Positions 47,801 through 56,342 of a stretch of DNA of 64,000 nt are shown in pieces. The notes beneath the pieces are model-generated. The model ran no database searches, was not told the origin of the DNA, and worked only from the letters and a program-made list of their open reading frames with translations. The DNA is taken from contig CBIHPK010000008.1 of assembly GCA_966211675.1 (NCBI GenBank), positions 1 through 64,000 of the forward strand, given 5' to 3'. The DNA comes from SCUS01 sp966211675 (GTDB lineage Bacteria > Myxococcota_A > Polyangia > Polyangiales > Ga0077539). Both the position numbers and the translations under genes were made by a program. Each line of letters opens with the position of its first letter. Positions within the stretch are counted from its first letter, which is position 1.

Positions 47801-48072
47801 TCGGCACCCACCTCGGCGAGTCCTGCTACCGCATCACGCACCGCGCGACGGGCGTGGTCGCGGCGGTGTGGTGGCGCCCTGCGCGAGGGTCGCGTGGCGT
47901 GCCCCCGGCGGACGTCATCGCCCGGGCGAAGCGCCTCCTGCGCCACCGGCTGCGGGTGCACTTCGCCGCGCTCGGTCCCGCGCCGCTCGTGCGCACGGTC
48001 GACCTGATCGAGAACCCCGAGGCATCGCGCGCGCTGCTCGACGGCGAGCTCCCGACGGGCGGTGCCCGGTGA
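47797..48072 (+). CDS. Hypothetical protein
   Basis: 91 aa: MIGTHLGESCYRITHRATGV, then ADVIARAKRLLRHRLRVHFA. Beta-rich N-terminus and a basic helix. ATGA and GTGA overlaps. No family recognised. Confidence 0.5.
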   Translation: MIGTHLGESCYRITHRATGVVAAVWWRPARGSRGVPPADVIARAKRLLRHRLRVHFAALGPAPLVRTVDLIENPEASRALLDGELPTGGAR

Positions 48073-48557
48073 GCGCTCCGAAGAACACCGTCCTCGAGCA
48101 GGACTTCCAGCAGCGCATCCGCCCGGCGCTGGTGAAGGCCCACGTGCCGGTGCGCGTGTGGCGCCAGCCCGCCGGGCGCATCCCCGTCCTGCGAGGCGGG
48201 GTCGTGGAGTGCGCACCGGGCGGCGCCGCCGATCTCACCGGCGTCCCCACCACCGGGAGCGGGGTGCGTCTCGAGGTGGAGCTGAAGGGCCCCGAGACGC
48301 CTGTAGGCCCCGGCCAGGACGACTGGCGCGACAACGTGGTGCGCTGGGGCTGCGCGTACGACCGCATCCGGTACACCCGCGCGCTCGACATGGAGGGCAA
48401 CGTCGCCGCGGCCGTCGCGCGCATCGCCACGCTCGTCGAGCTCGCCGGCTGCCTGCACCCGGACGACGCGACGACGGTCCACCCGTCCGGCGGCGTGTGG
48501 TGCACGCGCTGCGGGTGGCGCAACGGCGGGCGGCCGAGGGAGGTCGTGCGTGGCTGA
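48069..48557 (+). CDS. PD-(D/E)XK nuclease, VRR-NUC/Holliday-resolvase-like
   Basis: 162 aa from the GTG at 48069. GAADLTGVPTTGSGVRLEVE followed by LKGP gives Asp and E-x-K in the PD-(D/E)XK pattern of VRR-NUC proteins, and QDDWRDNVVRWGCAYDRIRY matches the helix that follows in phage members. Cys pairs at the end (WCTRCGWRN) with a preceding Cys/His form a possible zinc site not typical of the family. It likely resolves branched DNA during replication. Confidence 0.7.
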   Translation: MSAPKNTVLEQDFQQRIRPALVKAHVPVRVWRQPAGRIPVLRGGVVECAPGGAADLTGVPTTGSGVRLEVELKGPETPVGPGQDDWRDNVVRWGCAYDRIRYTRALDMEGNVAAAVARIATLVELAGCLHPDDATTVHPSGGVWCTRCGWRNGGRPREVVRG

Positions 48558-48960
48558 GCCGCCGTACCACCTCCATGTGCGCGCCTTCCCCGACCGCGGC
48601 CCAGCGCGCGCCGTCGGCGTGGTGCTCACCCGCGACGGCGCCGAGGGGGCCCGCGCGCGCTCGTGCGCGGTGCAGGCCCCCAGCACCCACCGCGGCACGC
48701 TCCAGGGCCTCGACCAGGCGCTCGCGTGGCTCGCCCGACGCGGGCGACCGGCGCCAGTGGTGGTGCACACCAACCTCACCTCGGTGCGCGCGGTGCTACT
48801 CGGCACGGGCGAGGCCGCCGACGCCCCCGAGCTCGTCGAGGATCTCCGCCGACGCCTCGCCGAGCGACCGGGCTCCTCGGTCGAGTGGACCGGCGACCGC
48901 GAGGGCAACCCGCACATGGTCCGCGCCTACTGGCTCGCCGAGGGGAGGGCGCGTGGCTGA
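48550..48960 (+). CDS. RNase H-fold-like protein, possibly inactive
   Basis: 136 aa. The order of elements (LHVRAFPDRGPARAVGVVLT; STHRGTLQGLDQALAWL; VVVHTNLTSVRAVL; WTGDREGNPHMVRAYWLA) follows RNase HI, but the catalytic acidic residues expected in the first strand, the TxxEL helix and the third strand are not at their usual places. It may bind RNA-DNA hybrids without cutting. The assignment is tentative. Confidence 0.45.
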   Translation: MAEPPYHLHVRAFPDRGPARAVGVVLTRDGAEGARARSCAVQAPSTHRGTLQGLDQALAWLARRGRPAPVVVHTNLTSVRAVLLGTGEAADAPELVEDLRRRLAERPGSSVEWTGDREGNPHMVRAYWLAEGRARG

Positions 48961-51900
48961 CCCGCTCGACACCCTCGGCTTCGTCATTCCGCACAGCCGG
49001 CTCCGCGGCACGCACGGCCCGGGCTGCGTGCAGGACTACTGCACGGCCGACCTGACGAAGCACCGTCTTGCGTGCCCCGGCCCCCACACCGCCGACTGGC
49101 GTTGCGCGCCGGGCGCCCCCGACAACGTCCACGGCGCCGAGCCCGTGCTCGTGCGCACCCCGCTTCGGGAGATCTTCGACACCCACTACCGGACCGAGGC
49201 GCACTTCGCGAGCTACGCGCTCCTGCGCGACGGGCAGACCCTCCCGCGGCAGCCGCGCATCCTGAAGGGCGCGCTCCCGTGGATCCGCAGCGAGGGCTTC
49301 GAGGTCGTCTCGACGATGCTCTTCGCGGACTGGGACAACCCCGGCCACGCCCCCTGGACACCGGAGACGCTCTCTGCGTTCCACGAGACGTGGGCGCGCG
49401 CCGCAGGCCCGCTCGCAACGTGCGGCGTCTACCTCTCACCCAAGGGGGCGCGCATCGTCCAGCCACTCTCGACGTGGCTGGTCGTCGAGGACGCCGAAGC
49501 GAGCCTGCGGACCTGGCTCGACCAGCTCGTCGCCGCCGGCGCCGACCCGAGCATCGCGGCGGTGCACGACTGGACGCGCCTCATGCGCGCTCCGCACCAC
49601 CGGCGCCAGAAGAACGGGCAGCGCGTTGTCTCCGCGTGGCGGGACCTCTCACGGATGGTCGCCGTCGAGGCCCCTCCGCCGTCGGCCGCGAGGCGCGCCG
49701 CACGTCGTCGCCCCGCCAGCCAGCCCCAGCCCGGCGGCGGCGCGGTAATCCCGCTCTTCGCCGAGGACTGCCCCGCCGACTGGCACGCCGCAACCGACGC
49801 GATCGGCGCCGCCATCCGGGACCACGTGCGCGCGGACTGGCGTCGCTGCTACATGGTCCTCGCCGGGGCGCTCTGCGCGCGGGGGTGCCCGCTCGACGCC
49901 GTCCCCTCCGTCGTCGCCCGCGCCCACGTCGTCGACCAGAGCTACCCCGAGTGGGAGGCCTACCTGACGGACCGCGTCGGCCTCGCCCGCTGGGTCGCCG
50001 TCCGCTACGCGAGCGGCGAGGCCGTGTTCGGCTACCACGCGCTCGCCAAGGAGTTCCCCAACGTCGCCGAGGCCCTCGACCGGACCACCACGTCGGGGGT
50101 CGAGGCGAGCGTCCTCGCGCAGCTCCGTGCCCCCGGGCTCCCGTTCGCCCCCCTCGCCGACGCCGCGGCGACGATGGAGCGCGAGGTGCGGGGCGCCTAC
50201 GGCGTTGTGGCGATCGCCGCGCCCCCGGGCTTCGGGAAGACGCACACGGTGGTCACGCTCGCTGGCGAGAAGCCTCCCGTGGGCAAGCCTGCCTCGCCCG
50301 GCGCCCGCGTGGCCATGAGCGCCCCGACGCACCGCCTCTCCGTCCAGACCGCCGCGAAGCTCCCGGGCCGCTCGCTCCGCGTGTTCTCCCCGGTCTCACA
50401 CAAGGGCCCCGACGGCGCCGACACATGCATCTACGCCGCGGCCGCGCGCGCCCTCGCCGAGGGCGGCCAGTCCGTCGAGCGTGAGTTCTGCGAGGGCCGC
50501 GACCGCGAGCCCTGTCCGGAGCGGTCGCGCTGCCCGGCATACGGCGGGTCCGAGGGCGCCGAGGACGCCTCCCTCGTCGTGGGGGTGCACGGCCTCGTCC
50601 GGGAGCTCCGCGGGTACGCCGGGACCGCGGGCACCCTCGTCGTGGACGAACCGGGCGAGACGGTGTTCACCGAGCGAGTCACCCTCGACCAGCTGCGCAC
50701 GGCGGCGCGGTACCTCGACCAGTTCGTCGAGCGCTACGCCGCGGCGATGGCCCCGCTGCTCGCCGCGTTTACCCTCTGGGTGCAGGCCGCCCCCGTCGAC
50801 GGGAACCTGGTCTACGTGCACGACGCGGTGCGGATCCACGCGGCCGCCGTCGCCCCCGAGCTCCTCGACGCGGCGGAGATCGACCCCGCGACGCCTCCGG
50901 AGGACCTCGGCGAGGCGGTGCTCCTCGCCGCCGCCGGCGCCATCAGCCCGAAGGCCCGCACCACCGCGCCGCCGATCCGCTGGTCGGCGCTCGCCGTAGC
51001 CCGTGTGAACGTCGCCCGCGCCACCGAGCTCGGGCAGGCCTCGCGGGTCCTCTCTCTCCTCTGGCGCGCCGTGACCCACGCCGTGCCCTACGCCGCGGCC
51101 GTGGAGGGCGAGGAGGAGGAGCGCTCGGCGACGGTCGTCGGGCTCAACGACGACCTGGTGCTGGCGTTGAAGCACGAGGGCCCCGTGGTGGTGCTCGACG
51201 CCAACGCCGCGCTCCACGTGCCGGCGATGGCCCGGGTGCTCGGGCACGCGCCGAAGCTGGTGAGCCTCCGGGTGCCGGACGGCGCCCCGATCGCGCGGAC
51301 CATCCTGGCGACGCAGGCCACGCACAAGTCGTGGCTCCCGCGCGGCGTGCCCGACTGGTCGACGATCCTCCCCAGCCTCCGGGCGATGGTGGCGTGGCTC
51401 CTCGAAGACCGGACCACGCGGTCCGTGGGGCTCATCGCCCCGATGGTCCTCGAGGCGGCGCTCGCGCACGCGATCGACCCCGACGCGCCCGGGCCCCGCG
51501 CGCAGTGGGTGGCGAAAGGACTCTCGCTCCGCGCGCTCGCGCAGGCCCGCGCGCAGCTGGCCCCCGTGCTCGCCCCCTACGACGGTCGATGGATCACCGG
51601 GCACTACCAGGCCCTCGAGGGCCTCGACCACATGATCGACTGCGAGGCGAGCGTGACCCTCATGGACCCGCGGCCCAACCTCGGGATGGAGCTGCTGCGG
51701 GCGCAGTACCTGGGGCTCGACCCGGCGGGACGCATCGACCAGCTCGCGAAGGCCGAGCTCGAGCAGGCCCACGGGCGACTGCGCGTCATCCGGCGCGAGC
51801 GGCCGGGGCGGCAGTTCCACGCCGGCGGCCTGGTCCCGGGCGGCTGGGAGGGGCACCCCGTCGAGGTCCGGACGCTGCCCGTGGGGCGCCCCCGGACCGT

Positions 51901-52375
51901 GGCGGCGATGGGCGCGGCAGAGTTCCGGGCGGCCCGCGCGGCGTCGGGCATGGGGCTCCGCGAGCTCGCCCGCGCCGTGAAGGTCAGCGCCAGCACCCTC
52001 GGCCGCTACGAGTCCGGCGAGCGTGCTGTGCCCGAGGCGATCGCCGCCGCTCTGCGCGCACTCGCTCCAGGTGTTCCCGAAACCCCCCTTAAGAAGGATC
52101 CTATACAGGGGGTTTCGGGAACACCTGACGGCGACGACGGGGGCGAGTCCGGTACAGGGGGTTTCGGGAACACCCGGGGACCCGTAAGGCTTGTCCCGGT
52201 ACAGGGGGTTTCGGGAACACCTGACGGCGACGACCCCGACGGCGGGGGGTCAGCGCGCCCACGCCGCGCCCGGCGGATCGACCTCGGGGCGCTCCTCGAG
52301 GAGGGGTCGCGGCGGCCGGGACCCGTGGCCTGCGTCGCGCCGACGGCGGGTACATCCGGGCGAGGGGGGTCATGA
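48953..52375 (+). CDS. Large primase-helicase with C-terminal HTH
   Basis: 1140 aa from the GTG at 48953. Residues about 95-210 resemble an AEP primase (TMLFADWDNPGHAPW with D-x-D near 125; ARIVQPLSTWLVVED; HDWTRLMRAPHHRR). The ATPase has Walker A IAAPPGFGKTHTV near 420 and Walker B LVVDEPGE near 562, with a four-Cys insertion (CIYAAAARALAEGG...CPERSRCP) as in iron-sulphur or zinc helicases. After 985 an XRE-type HTH is fused (EFRAARAASGMGLRELARAV, then STLGRYESGERAVPEAI). The end encodes repeated VSGTPDGDD peptides from DNA iterons and then RARRIDLGALL (1105-1115). It is the probable initiator and replicative primase-helicase of the phage. Confidence 0.7.
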   Translation: MADPLDTLGFVIPHSRLRGTHGPGCVQDYCTADLTKHRLACPGPHTADWRCAPGAPDNVHGAEPVLVRTPLREIFDTHYRTEAHFASYALLRDGQTLPRQPRILKGALPWIRSEGFEVVSTMLFADWDNPGHAPWTPETLSAFHETWARAAGPLATCGVYLSPKGARIVQPLSTWLVVEDAEASLRTWLDQLVAAGADPSIAAVHDWTRLMRAPHHRRQKNGQRVVSAWRDLSRMVAVEAPPPSAARRAARRRPASQPQPGGGAVIPLFAEDCPADWHAATDAIGAAIRDHVRADWRRCYMVLAGALCARGCPLDAVPSVVARAHVVDQSYPEWEAYLTDRVGLARWVAVRYASGEAVFGYHALAKEFPNVAEALDRTTTSGVEASVLAQLRAPGLPFAPLADAAATMEREVRGAYGVVAIAAPPGFGKTHTVVTLAGEKPPVGKPASPGARVAMSAPTHRLSVQTAAKLPGRSLRVFSPVSHKGPDGADTCIYAAAARALAEGGQSVEREFCEGRDREPCPERSRCPAYGGSEGAEDASLVVGVHGLVRELRGYAGTAGTLVVDEPGETVFTERVTLDQLRTAARYLDQFVERYAAAMAPLLAAFTLWVQAAPVDGNLVYVHDAVRIHAAAVAPELLDAAEIDPATPPEDLGEAVLLAAAGAISPKARTTAPPIRWSALAVARVNVARATELGQASRVLSLLWRAVTHAVPYAAAVEGEEEERSATVVGLNDDLVLALKHEGPVVVLDANAALHVPAMARVLGHAPKLVSLRVPDGAPIARTILATQATHKSWLPRGVPDWSTILPSLRAMVAWLLEDRTTRSVGLIAPMVLEAALAHAIDPDAPGPRAQWVAKGLSLRALAQARAQLAPVLAPYDGRWITGHYQALEGLDHMIDCEASVTLMDPRPNLGMELLRAQYLGLDPAGRIDQLAKAELEQAHGRLRVIRRERPGRQFHAGGLVPGGWEGHPVEVRTLPVGRPRTVAAMGAAEFRAARAASGMGLRELARAVKVSASTLGRYESGERAVPEAIAAALRALAPGVPETPLKKDPIQGVSGTPDGDDGGESGTGGFGNTRGPVRLVPVQGVSGTPDGDDPDGGGSARPRRARRIDLGALLEEGSRRPGPVACVAPTAGTSGRGGS
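52070..52221 (+). repeat. Iteron cluster inside the primase-helicase gene, candidate phage origin
   Basis: TACAGGGGGTTTCGGGAACACC occurs at 52104-52125, 52153-52174 and 52200-52221 (spacing 49 and 47). An inverted copy GGTGTTCCCGAAACCCCC lies at 52070-52087. The inverted and first direct copies form 18-bp arms around 20 bases rich in A/T (CTTAAGAAGGATCCTATA). The layout resembles the lambda origin inside gene O. Confidence 0.75.
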
Positions 52376-53334
52376 ACGCGCTTCTCTCGTTCGACGGTCA
52401 ATCGCGACCTTACGCGCGCGCGGGCGAGGACGGGGCGGGGCAGTTCGGACGCGGGATCGCGAGGGAGCGGCGGATGATGAACCACGAGCAGAAGGCCGGT
52501 CGGCTGGAGACCTGGCGCGCGGTCGTCGTCGCGCCCGGGTTCGGGCGCCTCCGGGCGACGATGACCCTCGACGCGATCGAGTTCTTCGACCCGCGCGTCG
52601 GCTGGGTCTGGCGCGCGAGCCACCGCACGACATGCTGGTGCGGCGGCACCCCCCACGATGCGGTGGCGACGAGCGCCCCGGCGGCCGTCCTCGTCGCGCT
52701 CGCCTCGTTCGGCCGCGTGCACGACAAGGTGGTCGAGGAGGTCCGCGGCCCCGGCGAGCGCACCACGGCCGATCGGGTCGCGTCGGCCGAGCGCGAGGTG
52801 CAGCGGCGGTGCGTACTCATCTGTGAGTCGGTCGCCCTCGCGCAGCCCGACGCGCAGGACCGCCGCGACCTCGCCAGCGACGCCGCCGAAGCGATCCGCG
52901 GCATGGTGTTCTCGGACGCCGGGACGGACGAACTCGAGGAGCAACTCGCAGCAGCCCTGTCGGAGATCAGGGTCGCGCGGCGCCAGCTCGAGATCGAGCA
53001 CGCCTCGCACGTCGCAACTGCCGCCGCGCGCGACGCGGCCGAGGCCGAGTGCGATCGGTTGCGGGCGCTGCTCGCGCGCCCCTTCCGCGTCACCCCGCCG
53101 ACGCCCGCCGAGGTCGAAGCGCAGCACGCCCTCGGCCGTGGCTGGCGCGTCGAGGACCTCCGCGGGAGCGTGCAGCACCTTCGCGGGACAGCGCTCAACG
53201 AACGCTTCCTCTCGGGCCGGGTGCCCTTGCGGTGGAGCGCCGAGGACGCCGAGCGCCGCCCCTGCGCGTGGCCGCCCAGCGAGGTGCTCGCTCGCCCGCT
53301 CCTCTCCCCCACCGACGAAGGAGACCCCCGTTGA
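52372..53334 (+). CDS. Hypothetical protein with coiled-coil middle
   Basis: 320 aa, ATGA overlap with the primase-helicase stop. N-terminal beta-rich part (WRAVVVAPGFGRLRATMTLD; TCWCGGTPHDAVATSAPAAV), coiled coil about 170-240 (LEEQLAAALSEIRVARRQLE), and a C-terminal segment (GRGWRVEDLRGSVQHLRG). Phage-specific, no recognised family. The ATG at 52477 (MMNHEQ) is an alternative start. Confidence 0.55.
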   Translation: MNALLSFDGQSRPYARAGEDGAGQFGRGIARERRMMNHEQKAGRLETWRAVVVAPGFGRLRATMTLDAIEFFDPRVGWVWRASHRTTCWCGGTPHDAVATSAPAAVLVALASFGRVHDKVVEEVRGPGERTTADRVASAEREVQRRCVLICESVALAQPDAQDRRDLASDAAEAIRGMVFSDAGTDELEEQLAAALSEIRVARRQLEIEHASHVATAAARDAAEAECDRLRALLARPFRVTPPTPAEVEAQHALGRGWRVEDLRGSVQHLRGTALNERFLSGRVPLRWSAEDAERRPCAWPPSEVLARPLLSPTDEGDPR

Positions 53335-54410
53335 TGAGTCCCGACGACGCCAGCGCGCGCGACGCCGATCGCGAGAGCCTCGACATGTGCTGCCTGTCGA
53401 CCCGGCGCCTGGTGTTGGAGCGACGCACGGCGCTCACCTGCCACTGCGGCGAGACCTACCTCTTCGACCGCGCCTCGGCCCTCCCGCCGGAGCCGAAGCG
53501 GTGGCAGCGGCCCTCGGCCCCCGGCGCGCGCCTCTCCTCGCCCGACCCGCTCGCACACCGCGTGACCCTTCCCGCGCCGCCCCCGGCGCCCCTCTCCATC
53601 GAGGACGCGGGCGCCGCGATCGCCAACCTGCTCGCCTGGCTGCCGGACCTCTCGCCGCGCTCGGGGCCGCTCGTGCGCGACGGGATCCGCGTCGCGACCT
53701 CGGCGACCGCGCTCGACGGCCGCCCCGACCGGCTGGATGAGCAGAGCCGCCGGGTGAACGCCGCGGTGCGCGCCTGGCGTCGGCTGCGGGCGATGGTCGC
53801 GGGCGGGGACGGCCTGCACGCGGCGGTGCTCTGGGCGGCGCACGCGGGCGTGGTGGAGCTGCACGACGCCGAAGGGCGACGCCTCGGGGGGCCCGCCCAG
53901 CGCGCTCGCGTGGTCGAGGCCGTGGCGCTCGGGTGCGCAGGGAAGGTGCTGCGCGGCGAGTGGAAGGAGGTCGCCCGGGAGCGGCCAACGGCGGTCGCGT
54001 ACACCTCGGAGTTGTACCCCGCGGCGGACTCCCCTGCGCCCGAGGCGCCGGACCCCGCGCTCGACCCGGCCGCGGAGGCCGCCCGCCGCGCCCTCCGGCC
54101 CCACGCGGTGGCCGTCGGCGTGCGGGAGCGCCCGCGCCGCATCCTGCACATCGAGCAGCAGGGCGCGCAGGGGCCCGACACCGAGGCCCAGGCCGTCGCC
54201 TGGGGCGCCGAGCGCATGGCCGACCTCTGGGCCCCGGGGCGCCCGCCCGACGCGCTCGCGCGCGGCTTCGCGCTGGGGTTCGCGTCGGCCGAGGAGCGCG
54301 CGCGGTGGGAGTTATTGAAAGTCCCCTCGGTGCGCGACGCGGAGGTGGCCGCGCGGGGCGAGCGGCTCCTGCGCGCGGCCGAAGAGGCCTGGGGGGCAGG
54401 GCGGCCGTGA
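53334..54410 (+). CDS. Hypothetical protein
   Basis: 358 aa, ATG at 53334 with GAAGGAGAC upstream. The first 45 residues have CC and a CHCG pair that could bind metal (MCCLSTRRLVLERRTALTCH). The rest is Ala/Arg-rich helices (AAIANLLAWLPDLSPRSGPL; AVRAWRRLRAMVAGG). Ends 4 bases inside the HNH gene. No recognised family. Confidence 0.55.
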   Translation: MSPDDASARDADRESLDMCCLSTRRLVLERRTALTCHCGETYLFDRASALPPEPKRWQRPSAPGARLSSPDPLAHRVTLPAPPPAPLSIEDAGAAIANLLAWLPDLSPRSGPLVRDGIRVATSATALDGRPDRLDEQSRRVNAAVRAWRRLRAMVAGGDGLHAAVLWAAHAGVVELHDAEGRRLGGPAQRARVVEAVALGCAGKVLRGEWKEVARERPTAVAYTSELYPAADSPAPEAPDPALDPAAEAARRALRPHAVAVGVRERPRRILHIEQQGAQGPDTEAQAVAWGAERMADLWAPGRPPDALARGFALGFASAEERARWELLKVPSVRDAEVAARGERLLRAAEEAWGAGRP

Positions 54411-54784
54411 AGCGCACGGCGAAGCCCGAGAAGCGACGGGCCCTCTACGAGCGCGACGGCTGGCGCTGCGCGTACTGCGGGTGGTGGGGCGGCGAGGTGC
54501 CCGAGCGGCTGACGCTCGACCACCTGCACCCGCGCGCCGATGGCGGTAGCAACCGCTCGCACAACCTCGTGACCGCGTGCGGCGACTGCAACGAGCAGCG
54601 CGGCCGCCGCCCTCTCGCCGCGTGGCTCGCGCTCCTGCCGAGCGACACCGTCGCCCGCGCGCTCGACGTGATCGCGACGGCGCTGCGGGGCGCCACCTCC
54701 CGCACGGCGCACCTGCTGCGCCAGGACGTGGCCGCGGAGCGGCGGGCGCGAGCCGACCGCGAGAGGGGGAGCCTGCCGTCGTGA
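54407..54784 (+). CDS. HNH endonuclease
   Basis: 125 aa from the GTG at 54407. CAYCGWWGG, LTLDHLHPRADGGSNRSHNL and TACGDCNEQRG give the complete HNH motif: zinc Cys pairs, catalytic His in LDHL, Asn in NRSHN, then H/N. Basic ends. HNH genes near terminases often aid DNA packaging; this one is 3.6 kb upstream, so homing or a recombination role is equally possible. Coupled on both sides. Confidence 0.85.
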   Translation: MKRTAKPEKRRALYERDGWRCAYCGWWGGEVPERLTLDHLHPRADGGSNRSHNLVTACGDCNEQRGRRPLAAWLALLPSDTVARALDVIATALRGATSRTAHLLRQDVAAERRARADRERGSLPS

Positions 54785-55188
54785 TCGCGCTCTACCAGTT
54801 CATCGAGCTGTCCCGCGCGGGCCTCTTCGCCATGGTGCGACGGCATGGCGACGTCGCGCGCCTGCACTCGGCGCTCCGGCGGCGTGCGGACGATCCCGGC
54901 ACCATGTTGCCCATGGGCACCATGGACCTGCACCCCTGGTGGCGTTGGACGGGCCGCCAGGGTCCGACGATGCTCGACCTGCTGCGCTCGACCGGGATCG
55001 ACCCCAACGCCTGGGACGAGGTCTTCCAATCGCCCGTGAGCGGGCAGGCGCTGGGCGTGCCGGCGCCCGGCGACCTCGACGACGAGGGTCGATGCCGCTG
55101 CGGCTGCGGGTACGGTCGGTTGGATCTCAACCGCGGGCAATCCCTCGAGGGGTGGACGTTGTTCGAGAGCGAGAGGAGCGAGGGCTGA
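54781..55188 (+). CDS. Hypothetical protein
   Basis: 135 aa from the GTG at 54781. IALYQFIELSRAGLFAMVRR, GTMDLHPWWRWTGRQGPTML and a CRCGCG cluster near the end. The CxCxC could bind metal. Coupled by GTGA and TGATG. No recognised family. Confidence 0.5.
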   Translation: MIALYQFIELSRAGLFAMVRRHGDVARLHSALRRRADDPGTMLPMGTMDLHPWWRWTGRQGPTMLDLLRSTGIDPNAWDEVFQSPVSGQALGVPAPGDLDDEGRCRCGCGYGRLDLNRGQSLEGWTLFESERSEG

Positions 55189-55760
55189 TGGAAGATCGGA
55201 CGTACGTCTACGACGCGCCGTGCGCGCGGGTGAAGTGTCGGTGCGGCCTGGAGCACCCGCTCACGGAGCCGGGGCGCGAGGCAGCGCAGGAGATCACCGA
55301 CGCCGAGCGCGCCGACGGCTGGACCGCCCTCTACCTCGCGACCGTCCGTGCGCCCTTCGCGACGACGGTCGTCCGGGTGCTCGCCCGGCGGGCCGAGGAG
55401 GAGATCTACGGGAGGGCATGGATGGTCCGCGTCGAGAGCCCTGATGTGCGGCCGCCCCTCCCGCTGGCCGCCCGAGGCGAGTGGGAGGCCGCCCTGTGGT
55501 CGGTGCTCGCCGAGTGCGCGCGGTGGCAGTGGCGGCTCGTGTCGCTCGTGCGCGCCCCGGCCCCGTCGCGGTGGGTCCCGTGGCCGACGTCGACGGGCTA
55601 CTGGTGGGCCCGCGAGCGTCCAGGCGCCCCTCTGTGCGTCGTTGAGGCGCGGGTCGAAGCGGAGTCGTCGTGGATCTACTTCACCGGCATCGAGTGCCCG
55701 CTCTACGCCAGCGAACCTCGCGAGGCGTGGGAGTTCTGCCCGGCGGAGCCGCCGCGATGA
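55188..55760 (+). CDS. Hypothetical protein
   Basis: 190 aa, ATG at 55188. CARVKCRCGLEHPLTE near the start is a metal-type pattern; the remainder is mixed with several Trp-rich stretches (LVSLVRAPAPSRWVPWPTST, then GYWWARERPG). TGATG upstream and ATGA downstream. No family recognised. Confidence 0.5.
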   Translation: MEDRTYVYDAPCARVKCRCGLEHPLTEPGREAAQEITDAERADGWTALYLATVRAPFATTVVRVLARRAEEEIYGRAWMVRVESPDVRPPLPLAARGEWEAALWSVLAECARWQWRLVSLVRAPAPSRWVPWPTSTGYWWARERPGAPLCVVEARVEAESSWIYFTGIECPLYASEPREAWEFCPAEPPR

Positions 55761-56068
55761 GGGAGTACGCCGCCGGCACGGTCGTCCTGGTCATCGGTAG
55801 TCGCAGCCTCGGGTCCGCCTCCGAAGCGGAGTACGCGCGCCTCCTCGAAGAGTCGCGAGCGAGGCTGGCGCGGGAGCATGACGAGCTCCTCCGGCTCTAC
55901 GCCTCGGCCAACGGCTTCGACGCGTCGCCCGAGCTGCCCGAGCCCGAGTGGTGGCCCTCGCCGCAGCCGACGAGGCCGCCGCTGCACCGAGCGCGTCGTG
56001 GTGCTCGCCCGCGTCGGCCTCAGGCCCCGCGGCTGGTGTCCTGGCTGGTCGAAGGGCGGGGACGGTGA
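55757..56068 (+). CDS. Hypothetical protein
   Basis: 103 aa. The first 60 residues look real (MREYAAGTVVLVIGSRSLGS, then helical EEYARLLEESRARLAREHDE-like). The last 40 are Arg/Pro-rich and less convincing, so the true protein may be shorter or frameshifted. GTVVLVIGSRSLG slightly recalls SLOG proteins but the rest does not fit. Coupled by overlaps. Confidence 0.4.
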   Translation: MREYAAGTVVLVIGSRSLGSASEAEYARLLEESRARLAREHDELLRLYASANGFDASPELPEPEWWPSPQPTRPPLHRARRGARPRRPQAPRLVSWLVEGRGR

Positions 56069-56118
56069 GGACGCTGCGCAAGGCCGTGCGAGCGTGGCGC
56101 GAAGGGAGCGGGCGATGA
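56065..56118 (+). CDS. 17-aa micro-ORF in a coupling chain
   Basis: VRTLRKAVRAWREGSGR. Its GTG overlaps the previous stop (GTGA) and its TGA overlaps the next ATG (ATGA), so it exactly bridges two genes. The peptide is basic and amphipathic. Either a real micropeptide or a ribosome-relay device; conservation would decide. Confidence 0.35.
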   Translation: MRTLRKAVRAWREGSGR

Positions 56119-56342
56119 AGTCGTTTTTCGATCTGCCGCCGGGGTTCACCGACGAAGACCTCGTGGCGCAGGAGTTCAGGCAAGACCAAGGCGGCACGGT
56201 TCATCGGGTCACCGTGCGGACCGAGCGCGGGAGCGAGACGTGGCGCAGGGCGAACGGAGGCCCCTGGGCGCCCGACCTCGCCGCAACGGCGGTCGGTGGC
56301 GTGCGCGCGAGGCCGAGCCGCGCGCGGAGCGAGGGACCATGA
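56115..56342 (+). CDS. Small hypothetical protein
   Basis: 75 aa: MKSFFDLPPGFTDEDLVAQE, then a beta segment (GTVHRVTVRTERGSETWRRA). GGGAGCGGGCG precedes the ATG. The last 20 residues are Arg-rich. No recognised family. Confidence 0.5.
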   Translation: MKSFFDLPPGFTDEDLVAQEFRQDQGGTVHRVTVRTERGSETWRRANGGPWAPDLAATAVGGVRARPSRARSEGP

